Source: Corallococcus silvisoli (GTDB taxonomy: Bacteria > Myxococcota > Myxococcia > Myxococcales > Myxococcaceae). Taken from it: a DNA stretch of 64,000 nt. The stretch lies in assembly GCF_009909145.1 (NCBI RefSeq), contig NZ_JAAAPJ010000027.1, positions 43,068 to 107,067 of the forward strand, written 5' to 3'. The position numbers and the translations under genes were made by a program. This document shows positions 7,864-16,173 of the stretch, one piece after another (the first letter of the stretch is position 1; each line of letters starts with the position of its first letter). Under the pieces are notes generated by a model. That model made no database searches. It worked only from the letters and a program-made list of their open reading frames with translations, and was not told where the DNA came from.

Positions 7864-9264
7864 TTACGGATTTCCGCCGCCGGCCGCTGCCTTGGGGGCC
7901 TCGGGAGCGGGCGGGGACAGCAGCCCCGGACGCAGGGGTATCACCAGGTCCAACCAGCGGGTGCGGCGCAGCAGGTCGACCCCGGCACAGTCGGCTGCCT
8001 GGAACAGCGGTTCGAACTGTTCGAAGCCTGGGGCCCGGGGGCCCGTCCAGGTCTCCGGGCCGCCGGTGATCATCACCCCGTGCACGGCGAGGGTGGAGTC
8101 CGCGAGCGTGAGCTCGGACGGGTCCTTCGCCGGCCGCAGCCCGCCCTTTCGCCCGCGCTCCAGCAGCCGGGCCTCCACCATCCGGTCCACCACCTCGTGC
8201 ACCAGCGACTCCGGGACGCGCAGCCGCGTGGCCAGCTCCCGGGGCAGGGGTGGCGTGCGCCCATCCACCCACCACAGGGTGACGTCCTGGGCGACGCGCG
8301 CGGCGACCAGCTCGTGGGCGCGAGGGTGGCCGGCGAAGGCGAAGAGGGAGTCGCGGAAGGAGACGTGCTCCACCGCGTAGGAGAGCCGGGCTCCGAACAG
8401 CATCACCAGCCAGCTCACGTACACCCAGGCCAGGAACAGGGGCAGGGCGCCCAGTGACGCGTACAGCGGGTTGTAGAGGAAGCTGCGCGCGGCGAACTCG
8501 GCGTAGACCTGCTTCGCCAGCATCCACCCCAGGCCGGCCACCAGCCCGCCCGCCAGCGCCGAGCGCACGCGGACGTGCGCGTAGGGCGTCCAGAGGTACA
8601 GCAGCGTCAGGCTGCCCATGGCGATGAGCGTGGTGCCCAGCGCGATGAACAGCGGCGCGCTGGGCGCGTAGGTCTGCAGGAGCACGCGGACCCGGCCCGT
8701 CCCCGAGAAGGAGATGGCCAGGAAGATGGGGCCCAGGAGCAGCAGGCCCGCGTAGATGGACAGGCGGGTCAGCCACGGGCGCTGACGCCGGATGCCCCAC
8801 AGCTCGTTCACCGCACCGTCGATGTGGCGCAGCAGCGAGCCCGCCGACATCAGCACCGCGAGGAAGCCCACGCTGCCCACGGCGATGGAGTCGCCCGGAT
8901 GCAGGAACCGGTCGAGCAGGGCGGCGGACTCCTCGCTGACCCCTGGCGCCAGCACCTCGGAGATGACGAAGCGCAGCTTCCGCTGGAACTGCTCCTGGTG
9001 GAGCGTGCGCAGCAGCACGAGGCCCACCGTCAGCAGTGGCACCAACGAGAACATGCTGATGTACGTGAGGGCGGCGGCGCGCAGGCGCAGGTTCTCGCCC
9101 ATGAAGCCGCGCGCCACCGTGCGTCCGGCGAAGAAGATGTCCGCCGCGAACCGGCCACCCGACGTCGCCCCGATGGGCGCCCACAGGCGGGCCGCCGTCG
9201 TGAGCGTCCAGGCCCGGGTCCGGGCCAGGTGCCGCCTGAGGCGCCACGGCAGGCTCCGCTTCAC
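7864..9264 (-). CDS. YihY/UPF0761-family inner-membrane protein with a C-terminal winged-helix-like region
   Basis: This 466-residue protein has about six membrane helices. It carries the YihY pattern: LRAAALTYISMFSLVPLL near residue 60, WGIRRQRPWLTRLSIY in the middle, and the NPLYASLGALPLFLAWVYVSWLVMLFGA block. The family was once mislabelled RNase BN, and its molecular role is not settled. From about residue 330, after the last helix, a soluble part reads like a winged helix (LPRELATRLRVPESLVHEVVDRM, then ARLLERG). The GTG start at 9264 is chosen for a GGGAGGAG about 10 bases upstream and because the upstream in-frame sequence is low-complexity. It may be cotranscribed with the HU gene. Confidence 0.82.
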   Translation of the reverse strand: MKRSLPWRLRRHLARTRAWTLTTAARLWAPIGATSGGRFAADIFFAGRTVARGFMGENLRLRAAALTYISMFSLVPLLTVGLVLLRTLHQEQFQRKLRFVISEVLAPGVSEESAALLDRFLHPGDSIAVGSVGFLAVLMSAGSLLRHIDGAVNELWGIRRQRPWLTRLSIYAGLLLLGPIFLAISFSGTGRVRVLLQTYAPSAPLFIALGTTLIAMGSLTLLYLWTPYAHVRVRSALAGGLVAGLGWMLAKQVYAEFAARSFLYNPLYASLGALPLFLAWVYVSWLVMLFGARLSYAVEHVSFRDSLFAFAGHPRAHELVAARVAQDVTLWWVDGRTPPLPRELATRLRVPESLVHEVVDRMVEARLLERGRKGGLRPAKDPSELTLADSTLAVHGVMITGGPETWTGPRAPGFEQFEPLFQAADCAGVDLLRRTRWLDLVIPLRPGLLSPPAPEAPKAAAGGGNP

Positions 9265-9574
9265 ACCCACGGACTCCTCCCGGCGTGCTCCTGTGCCGGT
9301 GCGGACGGCGCACCGAGGGGCAGCAGCATGCGGAGGCGCGGAAGCAGGCGGTTCATCCCGAGGGGATTCACGTGAACCGGTGGGCGAACACCCACCCCCC
9401 GGTGTGGAAGCGCCACCGTAGCCAAACTCGGGCCCGCGGAACCAGCCCACCCGCCCCAGCGAGAGGCGGCTGTCACCGCATGCACGGTCCCATGGGCCTG
9501 GTTGGCCCCTGGACAGCAGGCCGGACGTCTCCACCGCGAAGCCCGTGGCCACGACCGGCTCCGGGCAAGAGAAA

Positions 9575-9604
9575 AGGCCCGGCGGGGAGATCCCCACCGG
9601 GCCT
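9575..9604 (-). terminator. Rho-independent terminator of the RNase E/G gene
   Basis: On the minus strand, AGGCCCGG and GGGGA pair with UCCCC and CCGGGCCU around a two-base loop. The stem is 13 pairs with one mismatch, and CTTTTCTCTT follows. It lies about 50 bases beyond the rng stop, in the right orientation to end that transcript. Confidence 0.8.
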
Positions 9605-9652
9605 GGGTTGTCACTCGCGGACCGCGCTCAAGGTCCGGCGCCGTTCACCGGC

Positions 9653-12334
9653 TCAGGCTTCGCTGCCCCCGCTGGAGGGCTCCGACGAGCCCCCACCGGA
9701 CGCCGCGGGAGGCGTGCCGCCAGAACTCCCCCCGTTGTTGCCGTTGCCACCGCCCGCGCTGGCTGCTTGCGAACCCCCGCGCTCACCGCGCTCGGACCGC
9801 TCACCGCCGCGTTCACCGCCCCGGCCTTCACCGCCGCGACGCTCGCCGCCCCGGTTGCGGTCGCCGCCGCGGTCGCCGCCGCGCTCGCCACCTCGGTCGC
9901 CGCCGCGCTCGGGACGCCGGCCCTCGCGACGGTCTCCTCCGCCGCGCTCGCCACCGCGTTCCCCGCCGCGCTCGCCACCACCCCGGTTCTCACCGCCGCG
10001 GCCTTCGCCGCCCCGGTCCCGGCCACCCCGGCGGCCCTGGTCCTGCCGGCCGTAGTTGGGGTTCTCCGAGCGGCGCTGCTGCATCGCCAGCTCGCCGTCA
10101 CCGGAGCCCGGCGACGAGGCCACCTTGTGCTCGGGGCCCGTGGCCGACCGGCCGTAGATGTCGTACTGCTCGCGGTGGTAGTTCTGCTGCGCCTTGACCT
10201 GGATGGACTTGTTGTAGCGGTCCATCAGGTGCCGCAGCTCGTTGCGCTCCTCGCCCTGCAACAGGCGCGCGACCTCCGCGTTGCAGTTGATGACGAGCGT
10301 GGAGTCCTTGTAGCCCGGCGCCTCGCGGCGGATCTCCCGGAAGATTTCGTACGCCACCGTGGTGGCCGTCTTCACGAAGCCCTTGCCGTCGCAGTAGGGG
10401 CAGTCCTCGTGCAGCACGCGGCCAATGGACTCGCGCACGCGCTTGCGCGTCATCTCCACGAGGCCCAGCTCGGAGATGCGCAGCACGTTCGTCTTGGCCT
10501 TGTCGCGGCCCAGCGCTTCCTGCAGCGACTTGAAGACCTTGTCGCGGTTCTGCGCCTTCTCCATGTCGATGAAGTCGCAGATGATGATGCCGCCGATGTT
10601 GCGCAGCCGCAGCTGGTAGACGATCTCCTTGGCCGCCTCGACGTTGATCTTGGTGATGGTCTCCTCGAGGCTCTTCTTGCCGACGTAGCGGCCCGAGTTG
10701 ACGTCGATGGCGGTGAGCGCCTCCGCCTGGTCGATGATCAGGTAGCCGCCGCTCTTCAGCCACACCTTGCGCTGGGTGGCGCGCTGCAGCTCCTGCTCGA
10801 TGCCGTAGGCGTCGAAGACGGGCTCGTCGGTTTCGTGCAGGACCACGCGGTCGCGCAGCGCCGGGTCCTGCGCGGTGACGAAGCCCTGGATGCGCTCGTA
10901 CTCCTCCGCGTCGTCCACGACGAGCTTCTCCACGTCGTGGGCGAACAGGTCGCGCGTGGCGCGCAGGATGAGGTCCAGGTCCGGGTGCAGCAGGCCCGGG
11001 CCGCCGCGCTTCTCGTTGCGGCGCACGACCTGGTTCCACACCTCGATGAGGAAGCGGATGTCGCTCTCCAGCTTCTCCTGGGGAACATTCTCCGCCACGG
11101 TGCGCACGATGAAGCCCGTGCCGGGCGGACGCAGCCGGTCCACGATTTCGCGCAGCCGCCGGCGCTCCTTCTCGTTGGAGATGCGGCGGCTGATGCCCAC
11201 GTGGTCCACCGTGGGCATGAACACCAGGTGACGGCCGGGGATGGAGATGTGCGAGGTGAGCCGCGCGCCCTTGGTGCCGATGGGGTCCTTGGAGATCTGG
11301 ACCACCACCTCCTGGCCGACCTTCAGCAGGTCTTCAATCTTGTCCGTCTTGCGCTGCTTGGGCTTCTCCTTCTCCTCGTCGCGCTTCTCGCGGCGAGGCG
11401 GCTCCTGGCGGCGCTTGTCCTTGTCCTTCTCACGGCCATCCCGCGCGCGCGGCTCCCGGGCCTCCCGGGCCTCCCGCGGCGTGCGGCGCTCGCCGGAGAC
11501 CTCGGCCGGGCGGGCGGGCTCGGAGGCGGGGATGATCTCCCCCAGGGCGGACGCGTGCGGCGGCGGCTCGGAGGCCTCGGTCGTGCCCTCCACGCCCGAC
11601 TCGGCGAGCGTGGCGGCCACGGTGGCGCTCTCCGCGGGCGTCTCCTGCACCAGCGCGGGGGCCTCCCCGGTGGGGGCCGCGGTGTCCGTCAGCGGCACCG
11701 CCACGGCGGCGGTGGACACCTCGGCCTGCGCGTCCCCGGCGCCGGCGCTCACGGACGAGGGCTCCACGGGAGCCGCGAGGGGGAACTCCGCGGCGACAGC
11801 CTGGGGCTCCGCGGCGGGCGTCCGGACGTCCGCCGGAGCCTCCGGGGCCGCTTCAACGGGGGCCTCGTGGGGTTCACCCTGGGGCGCCGCCTGGGCCTGG
11901 ACGTCCAGCGCCAGCGCGGTCTCGTGCGCCAGCACGGGCTCCGCGGGAGCCGGAGCGGACTGCGCGCCCGCGGCAAGCGCGTGCGGGGCCTCCGGAACGG
12001 TGGACGCGGCGGCCTCGACGGCGTCGGCCTCGGATTCGGTGGGGACCTCCGGGGCGTCTTCGTGCTCGCCCTCGGTCAGCTCGAACTGCGCGCGGGCGAA
12101 GTCCGGGTCGTAGACGACGTCGCTGACGTACAGGAAGGCGGCCTTCTCCAACCCGATGTCGACAAAAGCCGCCTGCATGCCCGGGAGCACCCGGACGACA
12201 CGGCCCTTGTAGATGTTTCCGACGACGCCCTTGTCCTTCTTACGCTCGAGGTAGAACTCCGCGATATGGCCGCCCTCGACGAGCGCCACCCGGGTCTCCC
12301 GACCCGCGGCGTTGATGACGAGCACACTGCTCAT
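9653..12334 (-). CDS. rng: Ribonuclease E/G family endoribonuclease with S1-domain insertion and RGG-like tail
   Basis: This 893-residue enzyme of the RNase E/G family acts in mRNA decay and rRNA/tRNA maturation. The S1 domain begins at about residue 35 (GNIYKGRVVRVLPGMQAAFVDIG) and is broken after residue 86 by some 245 residues rich in Ala, Pro and Glu that turn highly charged at 281-330. It resumes at DLLKVGQEVVVQ. The catalytic DNase I-like domain holds Asp544 (in AIDVNSGR) and Asp587 (in ICDFIDM), and the Zn-link is CPYCDGKG with Cys645 and Cys648. The C-terminal 110 or so residues are Arg/Gly/Glu-rich RGG-like repeats. A core without an E. coli-like degradosome scaffold fits RNase G, but the added segments could take scaffold or RNA-binding roles. 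Confidence 0.9.
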   Translation of the reverse strand: MSSVLVINAAGRETRVALVEGGHIAEFYLERKKDKGVVGNIYKGRVVRVLPGMQAAFVDIGLEKAAFLYVSDVVYDPDFARAQFELTEGEHEDAPEVPTESEADAVEAAASTVPEAPHALAAGAQSAPAPAEPVLAHETALALDVQAQAAPQGEPHEAPVEAAPEAPADVRTPAAEPQAVAAEFPLAAPVEPSSVSAGAGDAQAEVSTAAVAVPLTDTAAPTGEAPALVQETPAESATVAATLAESGVEGTTEASEPPPHASALGEIIPASEPARPAEVSGERRTPREAREAREPRARDGREKDKDKRRQEPPRREKRDEEKEKPKQRKTDKIEDLLKVGQEVVVQISKDPIGTKGARLTSHISIPGRHLVFMPTVDHVGISRRISNEKERRRLREIVDRLRPPGTGFIVRTVAENVPQEKLESDIRFLIEVWNQVVRRNEKRGGPGLLHPDLDLILRATRDLFAHDVEKLVVDDAEEYERIQGFVTAQDPALRDRVVLHETDEPVFDAYGIEQELQRATQRKVWLKSGGYLIIDQAEALTAIDVNSGRYVGKKSLEETITKINVEAAKEIVYQLRLRNIGGIIICDFIDMEKAQNRDKVFKSLQEALGRDKAKTNVLRISELGLVEMTRKRVRESIGRVLHEDCPYCDGKGFVKTATTVAYEIFREIRREAPGYKDSTLVINCNAEVARLLQGEERNELRHLMDRYNKSIQVKAQQNYHREQYDIYGRSATGPEHKVASSPGSGDGELAMQQRRSENPNYGRQDQGRRGGRDRGGEGRGGENRGGGERGGERGGERGGGDRREGRRPERGGDRGGERGGDRGGDRNRGGERRGGEGRGGERGGERSERGERGGSQAASAGGGNGNNGGSSGGTPPAASGGGSSEPSSGGSEA
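9785..10045 (-). repeat. RGG-like repeat region in the RNase E/G C-terminus
   Basis: The DNA encodes repeated RGGERGG and RGGDRGG units at the end of the ribonuclease and is built of short near-repeats such as ccgccgcgctcgcc. RGG-type repeats commonly bind RNA, and the tail is likely disordered. Codon repetition makes slippage-driven length variation plausible. Confidence 0.75.
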
Positions 12335-12908
12335 GGATGAATCCTGGAAGCGCGCGCGGTAGGAGGGACCTCACCGGACGGGAGGCGGCGAGACGCCACA
12401 CCTCCGAGCACGCTGCGAGGGGAGAGGCGGCCAGTGGCCCTCCGGCGTGCGGACGCCTTCCGGAGGATCCGGAGGAAGAACGCATCACCTGGGTGGGGGC
12501 CGAGGACATCGCCGCCTGCTCCTCCGAGTTCATGTCGCCCCGCATTGCGACCGGCACCGTGCCGGGCGGGGCTGCTTCTCTTCACGCGCTCGAGGCCTCC
12601 ACCACGCCCGTGCCGTCCGCCCCCTCTTCCACACCCGGTCGGTGCCCATGCGTGGGCCACCTTGGGGGGGCGTCTGGGGGCCCCGGAGCAGCAGGGACGT
12701 CCGGAGGAAACCGGAAGCGCAACCCGTCGAAATTCCTGCCTGGGCCTGATGTCCCGCCAACGCGGGGCGTCACACAACCACCCAGAAACACGGAGAGTTT
12801 TCCACGCCCCTCCAGGTGTGTAAAGGCTAGAAGCGCCCGTTCATCCACTGTCGGGCAGATGGACGGTAGGCCCGCCCACAGGGCTTCCAGGCGCTCGGTG
12901 ACGGACGT
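12335..12908. other. Intergenic region upstream of rng, no gene recognised
   Basis: These 574 bases lie between the rng start and the stop of the DUF3052-like gene, both on the minus strand. Several reading frames stay open here because of the high GC, but none has a plausible ribosome binding site together with family-like sequence. The region probably holds the rng promoter and leader and the end of the ligA transcript. No clear terminator or promoter was found by eye. Confidence 0.5.
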
Positions 12909-13352
12909 TCAGGCCTGCGCGGGGGCCTGCTTGCGGCCCTCTGGCTTGTCCAGCCGCCCGCGAGGACGGCGCACCAGGCGCAGGCCGGTCCAGGTCTCGT
13001 CGATGATGCAGATCTTGTTGTCCACCAGACCAATGTCGAGCGCCGCCTGGCGCACGAAGTCCTCGGACAGGCGCGTCTTCACGCCCTCGCCGCTGGGCCA
13101 GCAGACCCAGATGCCGCCGTTGACGGTGGTGGCGCGCGACAGCGCGGGCAGCCGCTGCACCAGCTCCGTGGCGTCGGAGGTGAAGAAGAGGATGACGTCC
13201 AGCCCCGTCTGGGCGGTGATGAGGAACTCCACCCCGTCCGGCAGCGGGTTGAGCTTCTGCACGAAGCCCCGCGGGGGGTTGATGACCGAAACCTTGGTGC
13301 CGGACCGGATGCCCAGCATGGCCGGCAGGGAGGCCAGCGCGTAGGGGGTCAT
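12909..13352 (-). CDS. DUF3052-like protein of unknown function
   Basis: This 147-residue soluble protein starts MTPYALASLPAMLGIRSG. Its visible pattern is LGIRSGTKVSVINPPRGF, then DVILFFTSDATELVQRLPAL, IWVCWPSGEG and a conserved end GLVDNKICIIDETWTGLRLVRR. This arrangement is what I know from DUF3052-like proteins, whose biochemical function is not established. The last 20 residues are basic (RGRLDKPEGRKQAPAQA). Its ATG overlaps the acyP stop as ATGA, so it is translationally coupled as the third gene of a ligA operon. Confidence 0.7.
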   Translation of the reverse strand: MTPYALASLPAMLGIRSGTKVSVINPPRGFVQKLNPLPDGVEFLITAQTGLDVILFFTSDATELVQRLPALSRATTVNGGIWVCWPSGEGVKTRLSEDFVRQAALDIGLVDNKICIIDETWTGLRLVRRPRGRLDKPEGRKQAPAQA

Positions 13353-13636
13353 GATGTTCGCTCCACGGTGAAGGTGCGGAACTCGCCAGTGGCCCCGCCA
13401 TCGGTGCGCGCCACGTCCGTGACGCGCGCCATGCGAGGGCCCGTCTGGCACCAGCGGATGAAGTCTTCCAGCGCGTCCGGTTCGCCTTCCACCGTGGCCT
13501 CCACGGTGCCATCGCTCCGGTTTCGCACCCAGCCCAGGAGCCCCAGGCGCAGCGCCTCCTGGCGGGCGCTCTCCCGGTAGGAGACGCCCTGGACCGCGCC
13601 TTGGATGCGCAGGGTCACCCGGCGCTGCGTGCTCAT
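13349..13636 (-). CDS. acyP: Acylphosphatase
   Basis: This 95-residue enzyme hydrolyses carboxyl-phosphate bonds such as those of acyl phosphates. The phosphate-binding loop GAVQGVSYR (residues 13-21) contains the active-site Arg21, and the second signature GWVRNRSDGTVEA (35-47) contains the catalytic Asn39. The length matches the family. It starts 10 bases after the ligA stop and its stop overlaps the next gene. Confidence 0.95.
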   Translation of the reverse strand: MSTQRRVTLRIQGAVQGVSYRESARQEALRLGLLGWVRNRSDGTVEATVEGEPDALEDFIRWCQTGPRMARVTDVARTDGGATGEFRTFTVERTS

Positions 13637-13646
13637 GCCTCTGGCC

Positions 13647-15671
13647 TCATGCTCTGACGTCCCCTTCTAGCATCCGCAGGAACGCCTGCTCATCCAGGAT
13701 TCTTACCCCGAGTTCCTGCGCCTTCTTCAGCTTGCTGCCCGCGTCCTCGCCCGCGACGACGAAATCGGTCTTGCGCGAGACACTTCCGGAGACCTTACCC
13801 CCGCGCCGCTCGATTTCCTCCTTGGCCTGCTCGCGCGCCAGCCCCGCCATGGTGCCGGTGAGCACCACCGTCTTGCCCACGAAGGGGCCGCCCGTGGCGA
13901 CCGCCGGGGGCGCCGGACGAACCCCCGCGTCCAGGAGGGCCCGGATGGCGGCCTGGTTCTGGGGCTCCTGGAAGAAGGTGTGGATGACCTGCGCCATCAC
14001 CGGGCCCACGTCCTTCACCCGGCTGATGTCCTCCACACTGGCGGTGAAGAGCGACGTCACCTCCGGGAACGCCTCCGCCAGCGCCCGCGCCGTGGCGTCC
14101 CCCACGTGGCGGATGCCCAGCGAATACAGGAAGCGGCGCTGCGTGGTGTCCTTGCTGCCCGCGATGGAGGCCAGGAGGTTGTCCGCGCTCTTCTCCCCCA
14201 TGCGCTCCAGCTTCAGCAGCGAGTCCCGGGTGAGCGCGTACACGTCCGCGAACGCCTTCACCTGCCCGGAGGCCACCAGCTGCGTGGCCAGCTTGTCGCC
14301 CAGGCCCTCGATGTCCATCGCGATGCGGCTGGCGAAGTGGCGCACCTTCTCCACCAACTGCGCGGGGCAGGACGCGCCCGTGCAGCGGATGATGGCGCCG
14401 TCCTCGTCCTTCGTCGCCACCGCGCCGCAGACCGGACAGTGGGTGGGGAAGGTGAAGGGCTGGGAGTCCGCCGGGCGCCTGGACAGCACCACCGACACGA
14501 TCTCCGGAATCACGTCGCCCGCGCGGCGCACGAAGACGGTGTCGCCCCGGCGCACGTCCTTGCGGCGCAGCTCGTCCTCGTTGTGGAGCGTGGCGCGAGA
14601 CACCGTCACCCCGCCCACCTTCACCGGCTTCAGGTGCGCCACCGGCGTGAGCGCGCCCGTGCGGCCCACCTGGATGCCAATGTCCTGCACCTCCGTGGAC
14701 TCCTCCTCCGGCGGGAACTTGTAGGCCACCGCCCAGCGTGGGCTCTTGGACACCTGGCCCAGCCGGCGGCGCAGGTCCTCGTCGTCCACCTTCACCACCA
14801 TGCCGTCGACCTCGAAGGGCAGGGCGTGGCGGCCCTTCAGGGACTCGTCGTAGCGCTGGCGCACCCCGTCCGCGCCCTCGGCGGGCTGGTAGCGGTTGAT
14901 GGGCAGGCCCAGCGTCTTGAGGTACTCCAGCTTGTCGGTGTGCGTCTTGAACGCGGGCACGCCGTCGCCGGGCACGCACTCATAGAGGTACACGGACAGG
15001 GGCCGGGCGGCGGTCTCCTTCGGGTCCAGCTGGCGCAGGCTCCCCGCGGCGGCGTTGCGCGGGTTGGCGAAGAGCGACTCGCCTTCCTCCTCGCGCTTCT
15101 CGTTGAGCTTGCGGAAGTCCTCCTTGCGGATGAAGACCTCGCCGCGCACCTCCAGCCGCCGGGGCACCTTCACGCCGTCCTTGGGGAACAGCTCCAGGGG
15201 CAGGCTCTTGATGGTGCGCAGGTTGGAGGTGACGTCCTCGCCCGTGGTGCCGTCTCCGCGCGTGGCGCCCTGGACGAAGCGGCCGTCCTCGAAGCGCAGG
15301 GAGATGGCCAGCCCGTCCAGCTTGGGCTCGCACACGTAGCCCACCTGCGTCAGGCCCGTCAGCTTGCGGATGCGGTCGTCGAACTCCACCAGCCCGGCGT
15401 CATCGAAGATGTTCGCCAGCGACAGCATCTGCGTGGTGTGCACCACCTGCCCGAAGTCCTCCACCGCCGCGCCGCCCACGCGCTGGGTGGGGGAGTCCGG
15501 CGTGACGAGCTGGGGGTAGCGCTCCTCCAGCGCCTGGAGCTCCCGCATCAGCGTGTCGTACTGCGCGTCGCTGATTTCCGGCGCGTCCAGCACGTAGTAG
15601 CGGTGGTTGTGGTGGGCCAGCTCCTGGCGGAGCGCTCGGGCGCGGGTCTCGGCTTGCGGGAAGGTGTCCAC
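13647..15671 (-). CDS. ligA: NAD-dependent DNA ligase LigA
   Basis: This 674-residue ligase seals nicks in replication and repair. Its domains in order are the Ia domain (HHNHRYYVLDAPEISDAQYD, residues 20-39), the nucleotidyltransferase domain with the adenylated lysine Lys117 in CEPKLDG, an OB fold, a four-Cys zinc finger (CPVCGAVATKDEDGAIIRC to CPAQ), helix-hairpin-helix repeats, and a C-terminal BRCT domain from about residue 590 (GKTVVLTGTMAGL). All are intact. It is the first gene of the ligA-acyP-DUF3052-like transcript and is divergent from rho across about 500 bases. Confidence 0.97.
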   Translation of the reverse strand: MDTFPQAETRARALRQELAHHNHRYYVLDAPEISDAQYDTLMRELQALEERYPQLVTPDSPTQRVGGAAVEDFGQVVHTTQMLSLANIFDDAGLVEFDDRIRKLTGLTQVGYVCEPKLDGLAISLRFEDGRFVQGATRGDGTTGEDVTSNLRTIKSLPLELFPKDGVKVPRRLEVRGEVFIRKEDFRKLNEKREEEGESLFANPRNAAAGSLRQLDPKETAARPLSVYLYECVPGDGVPAFKTHTDKLEYLKTLGLPINRYQPAEGADGVRQRYDESLKGRHALPFEVDGMVVKVDDEDLRRRLGQVSKSPRWAVAYKFPPEEESTEVQDIGIQVGRTGALTPVAHLKPVKVGGVTVSRATLHNEDELRRKDVRRGDTVFVRRAGDVIPEIVSVVLSRRPADSQPFTFPTHCPVCGAVATKDEDGAIIRCTGASCPAQLVEKVRHFASRIAMDIEGLGDKLATQLVASGQVKAFADVYALTRDSLLKLERMGEKSADNLLASIAGSKDTTQRRFLYSLGIRHVGDATARALAEAFPEVTSLFTASVEDISRVKDVGPVMAQVIHTFFQEPQNQAAIRALLDAGVRPAPPAVATGGPFVGKTVVLTGTMAGLAREQAKEEIERRGGKVSGSVSRKTDFVVAGEDAGSKLKKAQELGVRILDEQAFLRMLEGDVRA

Positions 15672-16173
15672 GGGGTGTTGTCCTTACCCCAATTCAAGGG
15701 CGCGGCCAGGATGCGCACGCCCCGCGTTGGAGGAGGACCACTCTACCGGCCCCACCTGACAGGGCCTGCCCGGACGCCAGGGATGACGGGAAGGGGCGCC
15801 CGGGGACGCGTGTTCCCCCATGAAGCCCCTGGGCACCCTCAGTAGGCCCGAATTTCAGCTACATAGCGGATTACCTGTTGGCAGGACCCCCGCCCTCCGG
15901 TGCAACCCCCTGAAAAATGGGACAGAGCCAGGCACGGATGCCTTGACAGCTCTGGAGGCGGTCAATAGTTTCCAGCGCGGTTCCTGGCGCTGGGGTTCCC
16001 CCGCGCCGTCTCTTCCCAACCACAGGCCCACGCGCCCTCCGGTCCGTTCCAAGGACCCGGGTGGTGCTGCCCTCCTGGAAGGTGCTTCCGAGCGCCGCGC
16101 GGACGGACCGTCGTCCCGCGTACAGCCTGCCCGAGCCTTCGGGCGCTTCCCCCCATTCCGTCTGCAGACCGTC
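15672..16173. other. ligA-rho divergent intergenic region with long rho leader
   Basis: These 502 bases separate divergent ligA and rho. They contain the candidate rho promoter described separately, which would leave a leader of nearly 200 bases. Rho genes are often autoregulated through their leader, so a long untranslated stretch fits. A frame open upstream of the rho ATG carries no family-like sequence and is judged non-coding. Confidence 0.5.
15943..15971 (+). promoter_or_regulatory. Candidate rho promoter with TTGAC/GTCAA inverted repeat
   Basis: TTGACA (15943-15948) is a perfect -35 hexamer. After exactly 17 bases comes TAGTTT (15966-15971), a weak -10. The first five bases TTGAC are mirrored by GTCAA at 15961-15965, so an inverted repeat with a 13-base centre lies between the two hexamers and could be an operator. 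This is a motif match only. Confidence 0.45.

Noticed and set aside
12337..13344. Plus-strand open frame across the rng-ligA interval
   Set aside because: Most of it lies antisense to the DUF3052-like gene, and the rest is low-complexity with no recognisable motif.
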